From Nannocystis sp. RBIL2 (lineage in GTDB: Bacteria; Myxococcota_A; Polyangia; Nannocystales; Nannocystaceae), in NCBI RefSeq assembly GCF_026626745.1, contig NZ_JAPNJW010000001.1:2340001-2404000 (forward strand): DNA of 64,000 nucleotides, given 5' to 3'. Each line of letters begins with the position of its first letter. Within the stretch, counting starts at the first letter, position 1. The translations under genes and the position numbers were made by a program. The notes below the pieces were generated by a model that was not told the DNA's origin, made no database searches, and saw only the letters and a program-made list of their open reading frames with translations. Positions 53,140-61,978 of this stretch are shown here, piece by piece.

Positions 53140-53850
53140 TCACGTCACGTCGTAGCTGTCGTGGTGGCGCACCCACGCCATCGGGAACTCGAGCCCCTCC
53201 TCCTGCCGGCCGAGCGGCGTGAGGTCGAGGATCGCGTAGGTCGTCATCACCGGCTCGAAGCCGCGGCCGTACGTCGAATAGGTGTGGTAGACCGCGTCGC
53301 CCTCGCGCACGAACACGCTGATCCCCGGCGCCTCGGGGTGCGGGAACGCCTGCTTTTTATAATTGTAGTCGACCGCCTGGGCCGCGACGTCGGCCGGGTC
53401 GAACGACACACCGAAGTCGTAATTGAAGCTGCTGCCGTGCGACGACAGCCACTGGAACGTCCAGCCCATCCGCGCCCGGAACGCGGCGATCTTGGCCAGA
53501 GACGCCCGCGAGACCACCACCAAGGCGGTGTCGCGGGCGGCCAGGTGGACCTGGGCGCCGGCGAAATGATCGGCGACGAAGGAGCAGCTCCTGCACCCCT
53601 GGTCCTTCGATGGATCGAACATGAAATGATAAAGCACGAGCTGGCGCTTGCCGGCGAACAGGTCGAGCAGGCTGCGCTCGCCGTCGGGCCCGGCGAACAC
53701 GTAAGGGGCGTCGATGCGGACCCGCGGCAACGCGCGCCGGGCCGCCGCCAGCGCGTCGCCCTCGCGGGTCCACGCCTTCTCGCGCGCCAGCAGCTCCAGG
53801 CGGGCCGCCAGCCAGGCCTCGCGGCTCACGACATTATTCACGGTGGTCAT
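53140..53850 (-). CDS. DUF899 family thioredoxin-like protein
   Basis: A 236-residue soluble protein of the DUF899 family, a thioredoxin-fold relative: NNVVSREAWLAARLELLAREKAWTREGDALAAARRALPRV, then FAGKRQLVLYHFMFDPSKDQGCRSCSFVADHF with CRSC, and VVSRASLAKIAAFRARMGWTFQWLSSHGSSFNYDFGV. The GCRSC motif is in the place of the thioredoxin active site. Function is unknown. Start 53850 is preferred because the AAAGGA sequence lies eight bases upstream; 53859 is the other option. It overlaps the small MCPAC protein gene by 17 bases on the same strand, so they are an operon. Confidence 0.85.
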   Translation of the reverse strand: MTTVNNVVSREAWLAARLELLAREKAWTREGDALAAARRALPRVRIDAPYVFAGPDGERSLLDLFAGKRQLVLYHFMFDPSKDQGCRSCSFVADHFAGAQVHLAARDTALVVVSRASLAKIAAFRARMGWTFQWLSSHGSSFNYDFGVSFDPADVAAQAVDYNYKKQAFPHPEAPGISVFVREGDAVYHTYSTYGRGFEPVMTTYAILDLTPLGRQEEGLEFPMAWVRHHDSYDVT

Positions 53851-53992
53851 GGCATTCATCCTTTCGCGGTTCGGGTCGACGCTTCGGCTCGAACGACCGC
53901 TTCGCCCGGACCACCAGGGTGGTCACAGCGGCGCCGGTCCCCGTCGCCGCGGCGACGGTGAGCGCAATGGAGGTCCAACAGGCAGGGCACAT
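53834..53992 (-). CDS. Small membrane protein MCPAC (DUF899-linked)
   Basis: A 52-residue protein: MCPACWTSIALTVAAATGTGAAVTTLVV, then a basic tail rich in Arg/Lys/Glu. It has CPAC (CxxC) just after the Met and one membrane helix. Its 3' end overlaps the DUF899 gene start, and short proteins starting MCPAC or MCPAC-like sit next to DUF899 genes in other bacteria (from memory). A redox or metal-binding partner role is inferred only. An extended start at 54034 is possible but spoils the CPAC-first arrangement. Confidence 0.6.
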   Translation of the reverse strand: MCPACWTSIALTVAAATGTGAAVTTLVVRAKRSFEPKRRPEPRKDECHDHRE

Positions 53993-54088
53993 GCCGACAA
54001 CATAGGCGGGCAGCGTCGGCGTCGCGCGTAACATTCGTGGCGCGATTCACCTCGTGACATTTCCCGGCGGGCGGACCATCCTCGCCGC

Positions 54089-55306
54089 GTGCCCGCGCCC
54101 GACGCCCTCCTCGACGCCGCCCGCGCCCTCGCCGGCGGCGACCCGCTGCGCGCGCTCACCGGCGTAGGTCGCGACGACAGCGCCCGCGGCCTCACCCTCC
54201 GCGGCATCGCCTACGCCCAGCTCGGCGACCTCGAGCTGGCGCGGACGGCCCTCGAACAGGCGGTCGGCCGCGCCGACGACGACCCGCTCCTGGCCGCCCG
54301 GGCCCGCGCCGCCATGGTCGAGGTCGAGCTCGGCAGCGGCGCCCCGGCCCAGGCCGCCCGCACCGCCAGGGCCGCCGCCGACGCGCTGGAGCGCCTCGGC
54401 GACGCCCGCAACGCCGCCATGCAGCGCCTCGTCCTCGCCCGCGCCGAGGTCCTGCTCGGCCGCCTCAACGAGGCCCGCCGCGCCGTGGAGGCCGTCCTCG
54501 CCGGCGACCTCGGCCCCGACCTGCGCGCCGTCGCCTCCCTCGTGCAGGCCGAGATCGCAGTGCGCGCCCTCCACCCCAGCGACGCCCGGGCCGCCCTCGC
54601 CCGCGCCCGCGAGGCCATGGCCCGCGCCCCGCATCAATTGCTCGCGCGCACCGTCGAGGCGCTGGGGCACGAGCTCGCGCGCCCGGTCGCGTCGATCTGG
54701 CGCGCCGGCGCGACCGTCGAGGCCGATTTGTTCGCCATCGAGTCGCTGGCGCGCGGCCACGTGCTGCTCGTCGACGCCTGTCGCCGCCTCGCCCTCGCCG
54801 GCCGCGTCACCATCCCCCTGGCGCGCCGCCCGGTGCTGTTCGCCCTGCTCCTCGAGCTCGCGCGCGCCTGGCCGGCCGCGGTCGGGCGCGACCTGCTGGC
54901 CGCCCGCGCCTTCGCCGTCCGCCGCGTCAACGCCTCGCACCGGGCCCGCCTGCGGGTCGAGCTCGGCCGCCTGCGCAAGCTCATGGACGGCCTCGCCGCC
55001 GCGCCGGTCGCCAGCGAGGACGGCTACGTGCTCGCCTCGGAGCGCGACGTCGCAGTCCTCTTGCCGCCGACCGACGACGAGGCCGCGCGCCTCGGCCTGC
55101 TCCTCGGCGACGGCGCGGCGTGGTCGGCCCAGGCCCTCGCCGAGCACGCCGGCGTGTCACGAAGAACCGCCCAGCGGGCCCTGCAGCTGCTCGTCGAGCG
55201 CGGCGTCGTCGTCCGCACCGGCAAGGGAAAAGACGTCCGCTACACCCGACCCGGCGCCCCGATCGCGTCACGGATGTTACTCCTCGGCCTCGTCCCGGGC
55301 GGCTAG
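54089..55306 (+). CDS. TPR and winged-helix regulator of unknown family
   Basis: A 405-residue protein from GTG 54089. The first 200 residues are TPR-like helices (ALAGGDPLRALTGVG; RGIAYAQLGDLELARTALEQAVGRADDDP; LVLARAEVLLGRLNEARRAVEAVL). A central region contains a putative DNA-binding segment (LLAARAFAVRRVNASHRARLRVELGRLRKLMDGL) and the C-terminus a MarR/IclR-like helix-turn-helix (SAQALAEHAGVSRRTAQRALQLLVERGVVVRTGKGKDVRYTRPG). This order suggests a signal-responsive transcription factor, distinct from SARP regulators. CATCCT lies six bases before the GTG. It is co-directional with, and 10 bases from, the next gene, which may be its partner. Confidence 0.7.
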   Translation: MPAPDALLDAARALAGGDPLRALTGVGRDDSARGLTLRGIAYAQLGDLELARTALEQAVGRADDDPLLAARARAAMVEVELGSGAPAQAARTARAAADALERLGDARNAAMQRLVLARAEVLLGRLNEARRAVEAVLAGDLGPDLRAVASLVQAEIAVRALHPSDARAALARAREAMARAPHQLLARTVEALGHELARPVASIWRAGATVEADLFAIESLARGHVLLVDACRRLALAGRVTIPLARRPVLFALLLELARAWPAAVGRDLLAARAFAVRRVNASHRARLRVELGRLRKLMDGLAAAPVASEDGYVLASERDVAVLLPPTDDEAARLGLLLGDGAAWSAQALAEHAGVSRRTAQRALQLLVERGVVVRTGKGKDVRYTRPGAPIASRMLLLGLVPGG

Positions 55307-55316
55307 ACCCTCGGGC

Positions 55317-55985
55317 ATGCGACAGCAAGCCATGACCCGCGAACAACTCCCCGCTCCCACCCAGCCCGCCGAGGTCGCGCGCGAGTACCTGCCGGAGGGC
55401 GAGCGCCAGATCCACGGCGTCACCTTCGACGGCAAGTCGGTGTGGTTCGCCCGCGACGACGAGGTCGTCGCCTTCGACCCGATCTCCGGCAACGTCGTGC
55501 GCCGCTTCGCCGTTCCCGGCGCCGACGCCGGCACCGCCTACGACGGCGAGCACCTCTATCAATTGGCCAAGGGCGAGATCCTCGTCATTGATCCGAGCGA
55601 TGGACAAATTGTCAGGCGCCTGCCATCCCCGGGCAAGGGCGAGGACAGCGGCATGGCCTGGGCCGACGGTTATTTGTGGATCGGCCAATGCTATGGCGCG
55701 CGGATCCACAAGGTCGACGCCGCCACCGGCGAGGTCGTGAAGACCCTGACGTCGGACCGGTTCGTCACCGGGGTGACGTGCGTCGACGGCCAGCTGTGGC
55801 ACGCGGCGGCCGGCGACGACAAGCCCGCCGAGCTGCGCCGACTGGCCGCCGACGGCACGCCGGAAGAGGTCCTGAGCGTCCCTGTGGCCATGATCGCGGG
55901 GGTCGAGGCCGCCGGCGACGGCGGCTTCTGGTGCGCCGGCGAGCGGGGCAAGCTGCGCCTGGTCCGACGCAGGTCCGACGGCTGA
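55317..55985 (+). CDS. Cytoplasmic beta-propeller (glutamine-cyclotransferase/PQQ-like) protein
   Basis: A 222-residue protein without a signal peptide. Blades such as QIHGVTFDGKSVWFARDDEVVAFDPISGNVVRRFAVPG, TAYDGEHLYQLAKGEILVIDPSDGQIVRRLPSPG, GMAWADGYLWIGQCYGARIHKVDAATGEVVKTL and TGVTCVDGQLWHAAAG form a propeller fragment of the PQQ or glutamine-cyclotransferase type. No catalytic residues were seen. It follows the HTH regulator by 10 bases and probably forms its operon partner, perhaps as an effector-binding or inhibitory module (inference). Confidence 0.68.
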   Translation: MRQQAMTREQLPAPTQPAEVAREYLPEGERQIHGVTFDGKSVWFARDDEVVAFDPISGNVVRRFAVPGADAGTAYDGEHLYQLAKGEILVIDPSDGQIVRRLPSPGKGEDSGMAWADGYLWIGQCYGARIHKVDAATGEVVKTLTSDRFVTGVTCVDGQLWHAAAGDDKPAELRRLAADGTPEEVLSVPVAMIAGVEAAGDGGFWCAGERGKLRLVRRRSDG

Positions 55986-56020
55986 AATTGCCGCCGTGAG
56001 AAGTCACGGCCGACAATTTC
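55984..56020 (+). terminator. Stem-loop terminator overlapping the propeller stop codon
   Basis: Outer arms GAAATTG (55984-55990) and CAATTTC (56014-56020) pair perfectly; inner arms CCGTGA (55994-55999) and TCACGG (56004-56009) pair around loop GAAG, with a three/four-base internal loop. The pyrimidine-rich ACTTTCTCC follows. Likely rho-independent-type end for the two-gene operon. Confidence 0.55.
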
Positions 56021-56193
56021 ACTTTCTCCAGATCGAAATCTCGCATGATTCCCGGGTGTGTGTGGTGGGCCGTCCAGGGTGCTACCGATTTTGGACTTGT
56101 GCTGTCAGCACCTGATCCGCGGCCCCCTCGGTGAACACTCATTCCATGTACCCCTCGCCGCTCCGATTATGGGAGCGGCACCATGGAGACATC

Positions 56194-57159
56194 ATGCGTA
56201 TCATCATTAGTGCCCCCATTCACCGTTTCTTCCTCGGCCTCTGCCTCGTCGCGGCCTGCGACGCCGGCGATATCACCCCGGACCCGTCCGACCGCGAAGC
56301 ACCTATCGGCTGCGGCGGAGTCGACGAGCTCGAATGCCCAGCCGGCCTCGAATGCATCGACGCGAGCGGCGGCGTATGCCGCCCCGAGACCCAGGGCCCC
56401 GATTGCGTCGGCCTCTGCGAGCCGATCGACGGCCTCTGCGGCGGCGTCCTCCAGATCGCCTGCGACGAGGGCTGGGTCTGCCACGACCTCGCCGACGAAT
56501 GCGACCCCGAGCTCGGCCACACCGATTGCCTGGGCGGCTGCCGTCCGCTCGATCTGGCCGACCAGCCCGCCCCCGAGCCCGAGCCCGCGCCGCTGCCCCA
56601 GGGCCTGTGCGGCGGCCCGGCCGGCGTCGAATGCGAGGAGGGGTGGATCTGCCACGACCTCGCCGACGATTGCGTCCCCTCGCGCGGCGACAGCGATTGC
56701 CTCGGCGGCTGCCGGCCCGCGGAGCCCGGCCCCGACCCCGTCCCCGATGTCGAGCCCCAGCCCGAGCCCGACCTCTCCTGCGGCGTCGACGGCAAGCAGT
56801 GCGACAAGGGCCAGATCTGCGTCGACAAGCTCAACGACGTTTGCGACCCCAAGAAGGGCCACACCGACTGCCCCGGGGTCTGCCGCCAGGTCGAGGCGCC
56901 GCCCGTCCAGAGCCCCGCGCAATGCGGCGGCGTCGCCGGCCTCACCTGCTCGAAGAAGCAGGCCTGCGTCGACGACCCGAGCGACGCGTGCGACCCCGAC
57001 GCCGGCGACATCGATTGCCTCGGCACCTGCCAGGAGCGCCCGGCGAAGCGCCGCTACGTGAGCCACGACCGTGAGGAGTGCGCCGTGGCAGTGTTCGTGT
57101 GCCGCCTCGGCGAGCAGCCGTTCTTCGAGGAGCACGGCTGCGGCTGCGAGAAGCAGTGA
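56194..57159 (+). CDS. Cys-rich repeat lipoprotein
   Basis: A 321-residue lipoprotein (LGLCLVAAC). The mature part has about five repeats of the pattern CGG..GL.C..G..C.D...D.CDP..G..DC.G.C, separated by Pro/Glu-rich linkers (PAPEPEPAPLPQG; PGPDPVPDVEPQPEPD). The last segment (CAVAVFVCRLGEQPFFEEHGCGCEK) resembles the end of eight-cysteine-cluster proteins. Disulfide-knot modules of this kind are probably adhesins or protease-resistant binding domains; no enzyme is suggested. ATG 56194 begins the signal sequence; the frame is open 21 codons upstream. Confidence 0.72.
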   Translation: MRIIISAPIHRFFLGLCLVAACDAGDITPDPSDREAPIGCGGVDELECPAGLECIDASGGVCRPETQGPDCVGLCEPIDGLCGGVLQIACDEGWVCHDLADECDPELGHTDCLGGCRPLDLADQPAPEPEPAPLPQGLCGGPAGVECEEGWICHDLADDCVPSRGDSDCLGGCRPAEPGPDPVPDVEPQPEPDLSCGVDGKQCDKGQICVDKLNDVCDPKKGHTDCPGVCRQVEAPPVQSPAQCGGVAGLTCSKKQACVDDPSDACDPDAGDIDCLGTCQERPAKRRYVSHDREECAVAVFVCRLGEQPFFEEHGCGCEKQ

Positions 57160-57204
57160 TCGCAGCGGCGGCGAGCCCAGGCCCGCCGCCTCGTCGATCG
57201 CGGA

Positions 57205-57242
57205 AATGACGACACATGTCCCATGCGACATGTGACGTCATT
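57205..57242. repeat. Extended CATGTC-N6-GACATG palindrome with long arms
   Basis: Core arms CACATGTC (57213-57220) and GACATGTG (57227-57234) around spacer CCATGC, extended after one A/A mismatch by AATGACG (57205-57211) and CGTCATT (57236-57242). In total 15 of 16 arm positions pair. It lies 46 bases after one gene's stop and 12 bases before the stop of the convergent gene. Confidence 0.8.
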
Positions 57243-57253
57243 CCGGTCGCGCG

Positions 57254-58333
57254 CTATTTCTTGCCCTTCCCGCCGCCCTTCGAGCCCCCGCCGCCGCCCT
57301 TCGGACCGCCGCCGCCCTTCGGACCGCCGCCGCCCTTCGGGCCGCCGCCGTGCATCGACTGCTTCGGCCCGGCCGACCCGCCGTGCGACTTGCCCCCGTG
57401 GTGCTTCGCGCCACCCAGGCCGCCGGACCCGCCCTTCGCAGATCCGCCACCGCCATGTCCCTTGCCGGACCCGCCGCCGCCGAACCCGCCCTTTGCGGAC
57501 CCGTGGCCCTTCGCGTGCCCGTCGAACCCGCCCTTGCCGTGGCCCTTCGCGTGCCCGCCGAACCCGCCGTGGCCCTCGCCGGCGAAGCCCCCGTGGCCCT
57601 TCGCGTGGCCGGGCGGCAGCCCGCCGGTGGCCTTCCAGTGGCCGTGCTTGAGGTGGCCCGGCGGGATCCACCGCCCCGTCTCCGCCTCGACGTAGACGCT
57701 GTGGTACATCGGCCGGTCGACCACGAACGCCCACGCCAGCAGCGGCTGGGCGACGAAGACCGCGGTCGCCTCGAAGCGCGCCGGTGCCACGAATGTCAAC
57801 ACATCGGCGTGGACCGCCGCGCCGGCCGAGAAGTGGACCCCGGCCGAGAAGTTGGCCGAGAACGACACCTCGCTGGTGGCGCGGCTCGCCGCCACCGTCG
57901 CAGTCGCCAGGTCGACCGCGTGGACCACGGTCGCTCGCGACGACGGGATCACCTTCATCTGGAAGTCGACCTGAGCGTCGCCGCGGACCTCGACCACCTC
58001 GACGTGATCGACCTGCCCGTCGGCGTCGATGTCGATGCGATTGATGCCCGCCTCCGGGTCGTTGACCGCCAGCTCGAGCTCCTCCGCCGTCTCGATCGTC
58101 CCGCCCTGCACCAGCGCGGTGACCTCGGCCAGGCGGAAGCTGTCGGCCTGCAGCTCGATCGACGCGGTGGCCGGCGCCGCGGCGACGACCGCCACGTCCG
58201 CCTCGGCCGCGACCGCCGCGGCCGCCGCGGCTTCGGCCTCGACCTCGGTGCGGGTCTCGGCCTGGGCGACGACGGCGGCGTCACAGGCGGTGAACAACAG
58301 GAGCGCGGAGGTGACCAGGAGGGTTCGTCCCAT
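57254..58333 (-). CDS. Lipoprotein with Gly/His/Lys-rich C-terminal tail
   Basis: A 359-residue lipoprotein (LLFTAC). After an Ala/Glu tether, residues about 55-235 have an ordinary mixed composition with a possible calcium-binding-like loop (DIDADGQVDHVEVVEV) and ending VDRPMYHSVYVEAETGRWIPPGHLKHGHW. The last 120 residues are dominated by Gly, His, Lys and Ser (GHAKGHGGFGG; PKGGGGPKGGGG), partly from 18-bp DNA repeats. The tail might bind metals or polyanions. On the minus strand the gene is preceded by TTGGAA-N16-GGTCTA ending six bases before the ATG, the clearest copy of the shared promoter motif. Confidence 0.65.
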   Translation of the reverse strand: MGRTLLVTSALLLFTACDAAVVAQAETRTEVEAEAAAAAAVAAEADVAVVAAAPATASIELQADSFRLAEVTALVQGGTIETAEELELAVNDPEAGINRIDIDADGQVDHVEVVEVRGDAQVDFQMKVIPSSRATVVHAVDLATATVAASRATSEVSFSANFSAGVHFSAGAAVHADVLTFVAPARFEATAVFVAQPLLAWAFVVDRPMYHSVYVEAETGRWIPPGHLKHGHWKATGGLPPGHAKGHGGFAGEGHGGFGGHAKGHGKGGFDGHAKGHGSAKGGFGGGGSGKGHGGGGSAKGGSGGLGGAKHHGGKSHGGSAGPKQSMHGGGPKGGGGPKGGGGPKGGGGGSKGGGKGKK

Positions 58334-58339
58334 GCCCCG

Positions 58340-58367
58340 TAGACCGGCGCCACTCCCGCGCTTCCAA
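58340..58367 (-). promoter_or_regulatory. ECF-like promoter motif, copy 1
   Basis: On the minus strand TTGGAA (58362-58367), 16-base spacer, GGTCTA (58340-58345), six bases from ATG 58333. Resembles the GGAA -35 and GTC -10 of ECF-sigma promoters. Confidence 0.6.
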
Positions 58368-58372
58368 GGGGC

Positions 58373-59335
58373 TCAGCCCGGCTCGAGCACGTGGCAGCAG
58401 CCGGTCTTGCAATAAAAGCCCTCGGGGCAGTCGCTCTGGCCCATGTCGTCGATCTCGCACGGCTGCGCGTCGCCCTCGCAGGAGGGGTCGTCGCAACCCG
58501 GCGGCGGCTCGGTCTCCCCGAAGCAGACCTCGCACTCCTCCGGGTGGCACTCGTCGTCGCAGTCGGGGTTCTTCGTGCACTGCTGGCACGAGTCGATCTG
58601 CGCCAGAGAGCAGTCCTGGTCGCCGAGGAAGATGTCGTAGGACATCCCGTCGACGACCACAGTGCAGCAGCCGAAGCAGTCGCAGCCGTTCGGCACCTGG
58701 CACTCGTCGATGCACTGCTGCGGCTGGTCCATCGGGCAGTTGTTGAAGTCCTCGTCGTACGGGCACTTGTCGCCGCCCGGGCTCTTCGGGTCGCACTTCA
58801 GGTTCCACGCGCAGTCGCCGGCACCGCCGCCCGAGTTGCCGTCGAAGAAGCAGTCCTGCTTGCACGGGTCCATGTTGTCGCCCGGCAGGCCGGTCGCGAA
58901 CGTGTCCTCGCGGTCGTCGCACGGCGACACGCACTCCGGGTCGGCCTGGTCGACCAGGCCGTCGCCGTCGTTGTCCATGCAATCGCCGCAGGCGTAGACG
59001 CCCCCGTCGCACTGCAGCGGGACGCACGACCCACCGCCCGTGGTGGTGGTCGTCGTCTCGGTGGTGGTGATCGGCTCGGTCGTGGTGTCCGAGGTCGTCG
59101 TCGTCGTGCTGGTGCTCGTGCTCGTGCTCGTGCTCGTCGTCGGCCCGGCGGTGGTCGGCTCGGCAGTCGTCCCGGTCGTGGTGTCGGTCCCGGTCGTCGG
59201 CCCCGCGGTCGTCATCACAGTCACCGTCGTGCTGTCCGACGCGGTCTCGCTGGCGACCTGGGTCTCCGTCTCGCCCTTGCTCGGCCCGTTGCAGGCCAGC
59301 AGCGCGCATATTCCGAGGACGTGAATCTTCGTCAT
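58373..59335 (-). CDS. Cys-rich lipoprotein (CDCFGCC family), copy 1
   Basis: A 320-residue lipoprotein (HVLGICALLAC) with a 70-residue Thr/Ser tether (TTTGTDTTTGTTAEPTT; STSTSTSTST). The Cys-rich domain contains the Nannocystis-type block CGDCMDNDGDGLVDQADPECVSPCDD, CKQDCFFDGNSGGGAGDCAWNLKCDP, QCIDECQVPNGCDCFGCCTV, and CPEGFYCKTGCC at the end. It is a clear paralogue of the protein encoded at 61023-61970. No function is known; surface display is likely. CACTAT lies six bases before the ATG, but the TTGGAA-N16-GGTC motif of its neighbours is missing. Confidence 0.72.
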   Translation of the reverse strand: MTKIHVLGICALLACNGPSKGETETQVASETASDSTTVTVMTTAGPTTGTDTTTGTTAEPTTAGPTTSTSTSTSTSTTTTTSDTTTEPITTTETTTTTTGGGSCVPLQCDGGVYACGDCMDNDGDGLVDQADPECVSPCDDREDTFATGLPGDNMDPCKQDCFFDGNSGGGAGDCAWNLKCDPKSPGGDKCPYDEDFNNCPMDQPQQCIDECQVPNGCDCFGCCTVVVDGMSYDIFLGDQDCSLAQIDSCQQCTKNPDCDDECHPEECEVCFGETEPPPGCDDPSCEGDAQPCEIDDMGQSDCPEGFYCKTGCCHVLEPG

Positions 59336-59466
59336 ATGCAGATAGTGTCGCCGGCCACGCGAAAAGGCAATCGCCGTTTTCGCGCGATTCGCCGCTCGCA
59401 CTGCAACACGTATCATCGGCCACGGCAGAGCCCGCCGGGCGCGCACGCCCGGCGGACCGCCTGTGA

Positions 59467-60942
59467 TCATTCGACCACGAACACGCCGCGCAGATCCTCG
59501 GTGGCCGACAGCGGCACGCCGTCGCCGTTGAGCGAGATCGCCCGGAATTGATAATAGAGCCCCTTCGTCAGCGCCGGGCCCTCGTAGGGCACCCCCACCG
59601 TCTTTGCCCCCGACACGCCCGGCACCATCGCATTCTCCCACACCAGCTCGCCGAACACGTCGAACACGCGGACGATGTAGCCCTTCTCGCTCGAGTCGTC
59701 GGCGAACTCGAAGGTCGGCGTCGCGGAGGTCGCCGTCGGCTCCTCGGCCCCGGGCGCGACGACCGCGAGCGCCTCGGTGATCTTGAAGCCCGCGTCGACC
59801 GTCACCGCCTCGCCGGCCGCGACCGTCACCTCTTGCAATTCGGTCCCGCCGATCGAGCTGTCCGGGTCGCGCACCAGCCGGTCGTTCTCGAACGCCGCCA
59901 GCACCTTGTAGGTGCCCGCCGGCACGCCGGGGATGCGGAACGTCCCGGTCACGTCGGGCTCGACCCCCGGGTCGGGCGAGCGCAGGCCGAACGGCACCGG
60001 GCCGCGCTCGAGCGTCGCGTTGAACACGCTGACCGGCACCAACACGACGCTCGTCACGCTCTCGCCCGGCGCGTTGACGATCTGCACCGTCCCGCTGACC
60101 GCGCCGACGTTCTCCTCGCCCTCCGCCACCGCCATCAGGTCGACCTTCTCGAGATCGGCCGCCGCCACCGTGGTGGCGGTCGCCGCCAGCTCGAGCCCGC
60201 GCCGGTAGCCGCGGACCGACGCCTCGCCGGCCTGCACGTTGAAGATCGTGTACGCACCGGTCCGATCGGCCACCCCGTACTGGGCCACCGCGTCGCCGCT
60301 CACCCCCTCCGCGACCACCAGAGTGCCGCCCGGATCGACGCCGCCGACCGTGCCCGTCACCGTCACCCCGCCGCGCAGCGCGTCGGGCAGCATCACCAGG
60401 CCCACCGTGGTCAACGGACCCTCGATCACGCTGACCTTGAGCTCCTCGTCGTACGCCGCCTCCGCCGCGTGGATCGGCAGGGCCACGCGGATCCCCGACG
60501 GGAACGGCAGGTAGTCGCGGGCGAACGCCTGCAGCGTGTAATTCACGTCGCTCGCCAGCTCGCCGTCCGGCTGGCGCGGCGCGCTGACCTGCAATTCGTA
60601 GTGGCCCATCGCGTCGGTCACCGCGACCTCGCCGAGCGGCGCGCCGGTGCGGTCCTGCCCGTTGACGAGCGCCCCCTCGAGCGGCTCGCCGGTCTGCAGG
60701 TCGATCACCATGCCGTGGATCTGCAGCGGCTCGCCGCACACCCACACGTCCGTCTCGCCGTCGACCGGATCGCACGCGAGCCCCTCGACGCAGTGGGGAC
60801 CGTTGGCCGTGGCCGGGTCGATCAGCGGGTCGCACGGCCCGCCTTTCTCCGAAGGTTCGGTCACGTCGAGCTGCTTCTCCCCGCAGCTCGCAAGACCGAT
60901 CGTGAGCATCGACCCGTACGTCAGAACCAGGATCTTTCGCAT
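59467..60942 (-). CDS. Lipoprotein with carboxypeptidase-regulatory-like (CarboxypepD_reg) repeats
   Basis: A 491-residue lipoprotein (TIGLASC). The mature domain holds several Ig-like modules of the CarboxypepD_reg/Cna-B type: IHGMVIDLQTGEPLEGALVNGQDRTG with AVTDAMGHYELQVSAPR, then VTGTVGGVDPGGTLVVAEG with YTIFNVQAGEASVRGYRRG, and SGTVQIVNAPGESVTSVVLVPVSVFNATL with FRIPGVPAGTYKVLAAFEND. The end is an Ig or fibronectin-like domain. Such modules act in surface adhesion and scaffold assembly. It lies between the two CDCFGCC paralogues and is preceded by TTGGAA-N16-GGTCAA, suggesting co-regulation. Confidence 0.75.
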   Translation of the reverse strand: MRKILVLTYGSMLTIGLASCGEKQLDVTEPSEKGGPCDPLIDPATANGPHCVEGLACDPVDGETDVWVCGEPLQIHGMVIDLQTGEPLEGALVNGQDRTGAPLGEVAVTDAMGHYELQVSAPRQPDGELASDVNYTLQAFARDYLPFPSGIRVALPIHAAEAAYDEELKVSVIEGPLTTVGLVMLPDALRGGVTVTGTVGGVDPGGTLVVAEGVSGDAVAQYGVADRTGAYTIFNVQAGEASVRGYRRGLELAATATTVAAADLEKVDLMAVAEGEENVGAVSGTVQIVNAPGESVTSVVLVPVSVFNATLERGPVPFGLRSPDPGVEPDVTGTFRIPGVPAGTYKVLAAFENDRLVRDPDSSIGGTELQEVTVAAGEAVTVDAGFKITEALAVVAPGAEEPTATSATPTFEFADDSSEKGYIVRVFDVFGELVWENAMVPGVSGAKTVGVPYEGPALTKGLYYQFRAISLNGDGVPLSATEDLRGVFVVE

Positions 60943-60952
60943 CGTACCCAGT

Positions 60953-60980
60953 TTGACCACGACCGCCCCCGCGATTCCAA
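60953..60980 (-). promoter_or_regulatory. ECF-like promoter motif, copy 2
   Basis: TTGGAA (60975-60980), 16-base spacer, GGTCAA (60953-60958), ten bases from ATG 60942 on the minus strand. Confidence 0.6.
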
Positions 60981-61022
60981 GGTCATTCGACCGGCGTCGC
61001 GAGCTCGCGCGCGCCGCCCGCC

Positions 61023-61970
61023 TCATCCGGGCTCGATCGGCTGGCAACAACCGGTCGAGCAGAAGAAGCCCTCGGGACAATTCGAGACGCCCTCCTTGTC
61101 GACCATGCACGGGACGTCGCCCTCGTCGCAGCCGGCCTCCTCGCAGCCCTCGGGCAGCTCGTCCTCGCCGAAGCACAGCTCGCACTTCTCCGGTTCGCAG
61201 ACGTTGTTGCACGACTCCTGGAAGGTACACTTGCCGCACGCGTCGAGGTTCGTCAGCGAACAGTCGGGCGCCGAGCCGAGGAAGATGTCCACCGTCCCGT
61301 TCGGCGTCTGCACATGGCAGCAGCCGAAGCAGTCGCAGCCGTTCGGCACGAGGTCGGTGCAGACCTCGAGGCACTGCGGCGTCACGTCCGGCTCGCACTC
61401 CTGCTTGAACCCGCAGCCGATCAGCTCACCGGGGTTCTGCGGGTCGCACTGCAGGTCGTACTCGCACTTGTCGTTGCCGACCCCGCTGTCGGCGTCCCAG
61501 TAGCAGTCGTTCTTGCAGTCGAGGTTCTGCCCCGGCAGGTCGGTCTGCAGCGAGCCCTCGCTGTCGTCGCACGGGCTCGTGCACTCCTTGTCGCCGCCGT
61601 CGATCGCCCCGTCGCCGTCGTTGTCGAGCGCGTCGCCGCACTGATAGATCTTGCCGCCGCAGGCGACCGGCATCGGCATCCCGCCGTCGGTCGTCTCGGT
61701 GGTCGTCGTTGTGGTGCTGGTCGTCGTCGTCTCGGGCGGCTCCGTGGTCCCGATCGTCGGCCCGGTGCTCGTGACCGGCTCGCCGGTGGTCGTCGGCTCG
61801 CTGGTGCCCGTGGTCGTGGACGTCGTCGTCGTCTCGCCGACGGTCGACGGCGTCCCCGTGGTCGTGGTCGTGCCGGTCTCGGTCTCGGTGGTCGTGGCCG
61901 GCCCCGAGGTGCAGCCGACGATCGACAGACAAACTATGGACAATCCGTACGCAAAGACATTTCGTCGCAT
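61023..61970 (-). CDS. Cys-rich lipoprotein (CDCFGCC family), copy 2
   Basis: A 315-residue lipoprotein (SIVCLSIVGC) with a long Thr/Glu/Pro tether. Its Cys-rich domain parallels that encoded at 58373-59335: YQCGDALDNDGDGAIDGGDKECTSPCDDSEG, CKNDCYWDADSGVGNDKCEYDLQCDPQNP, CTDLVPNGCDCFGCCHV and CPEGFFCSTGCC. Order and spacing match, so the pair arose by duplication around the CarboxypepD_reg gene. No enzymatic motif. Preceded by TTGGAA-N16-GGTCTC. Confidence 0.75.
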   Translation of the reverse strand: MRRNVFAYGLSIVCLSIVGCTSGPATTTETETGTTTTTGTPSTVGETTTTSTTTGTSEPTTTGEPVTSTGPTIGTTEPPETTTTSTTTTTTETTDGGMPMPVACGGKIYQCGDALDNDGDGAIDGGDKECTSPCDDSEGSLQTDLPGQNLDCKNDCYWDADSGVGNDKCEYDLQCDPQNPGELIGCGFKQECEPDVTPQCLEVCTDLVPNGCDCFGCCHVQTPNGTVDIFLGSAPDCSLTNLDACGKCTFQESCNNVCEPEKCELCFGEDELPEGCEEAGCDEGDVPCMVDKEGVSNCPEGFFCSTGCCQPIEPG

Positions 61971-61978
61971 CGGCGCGT

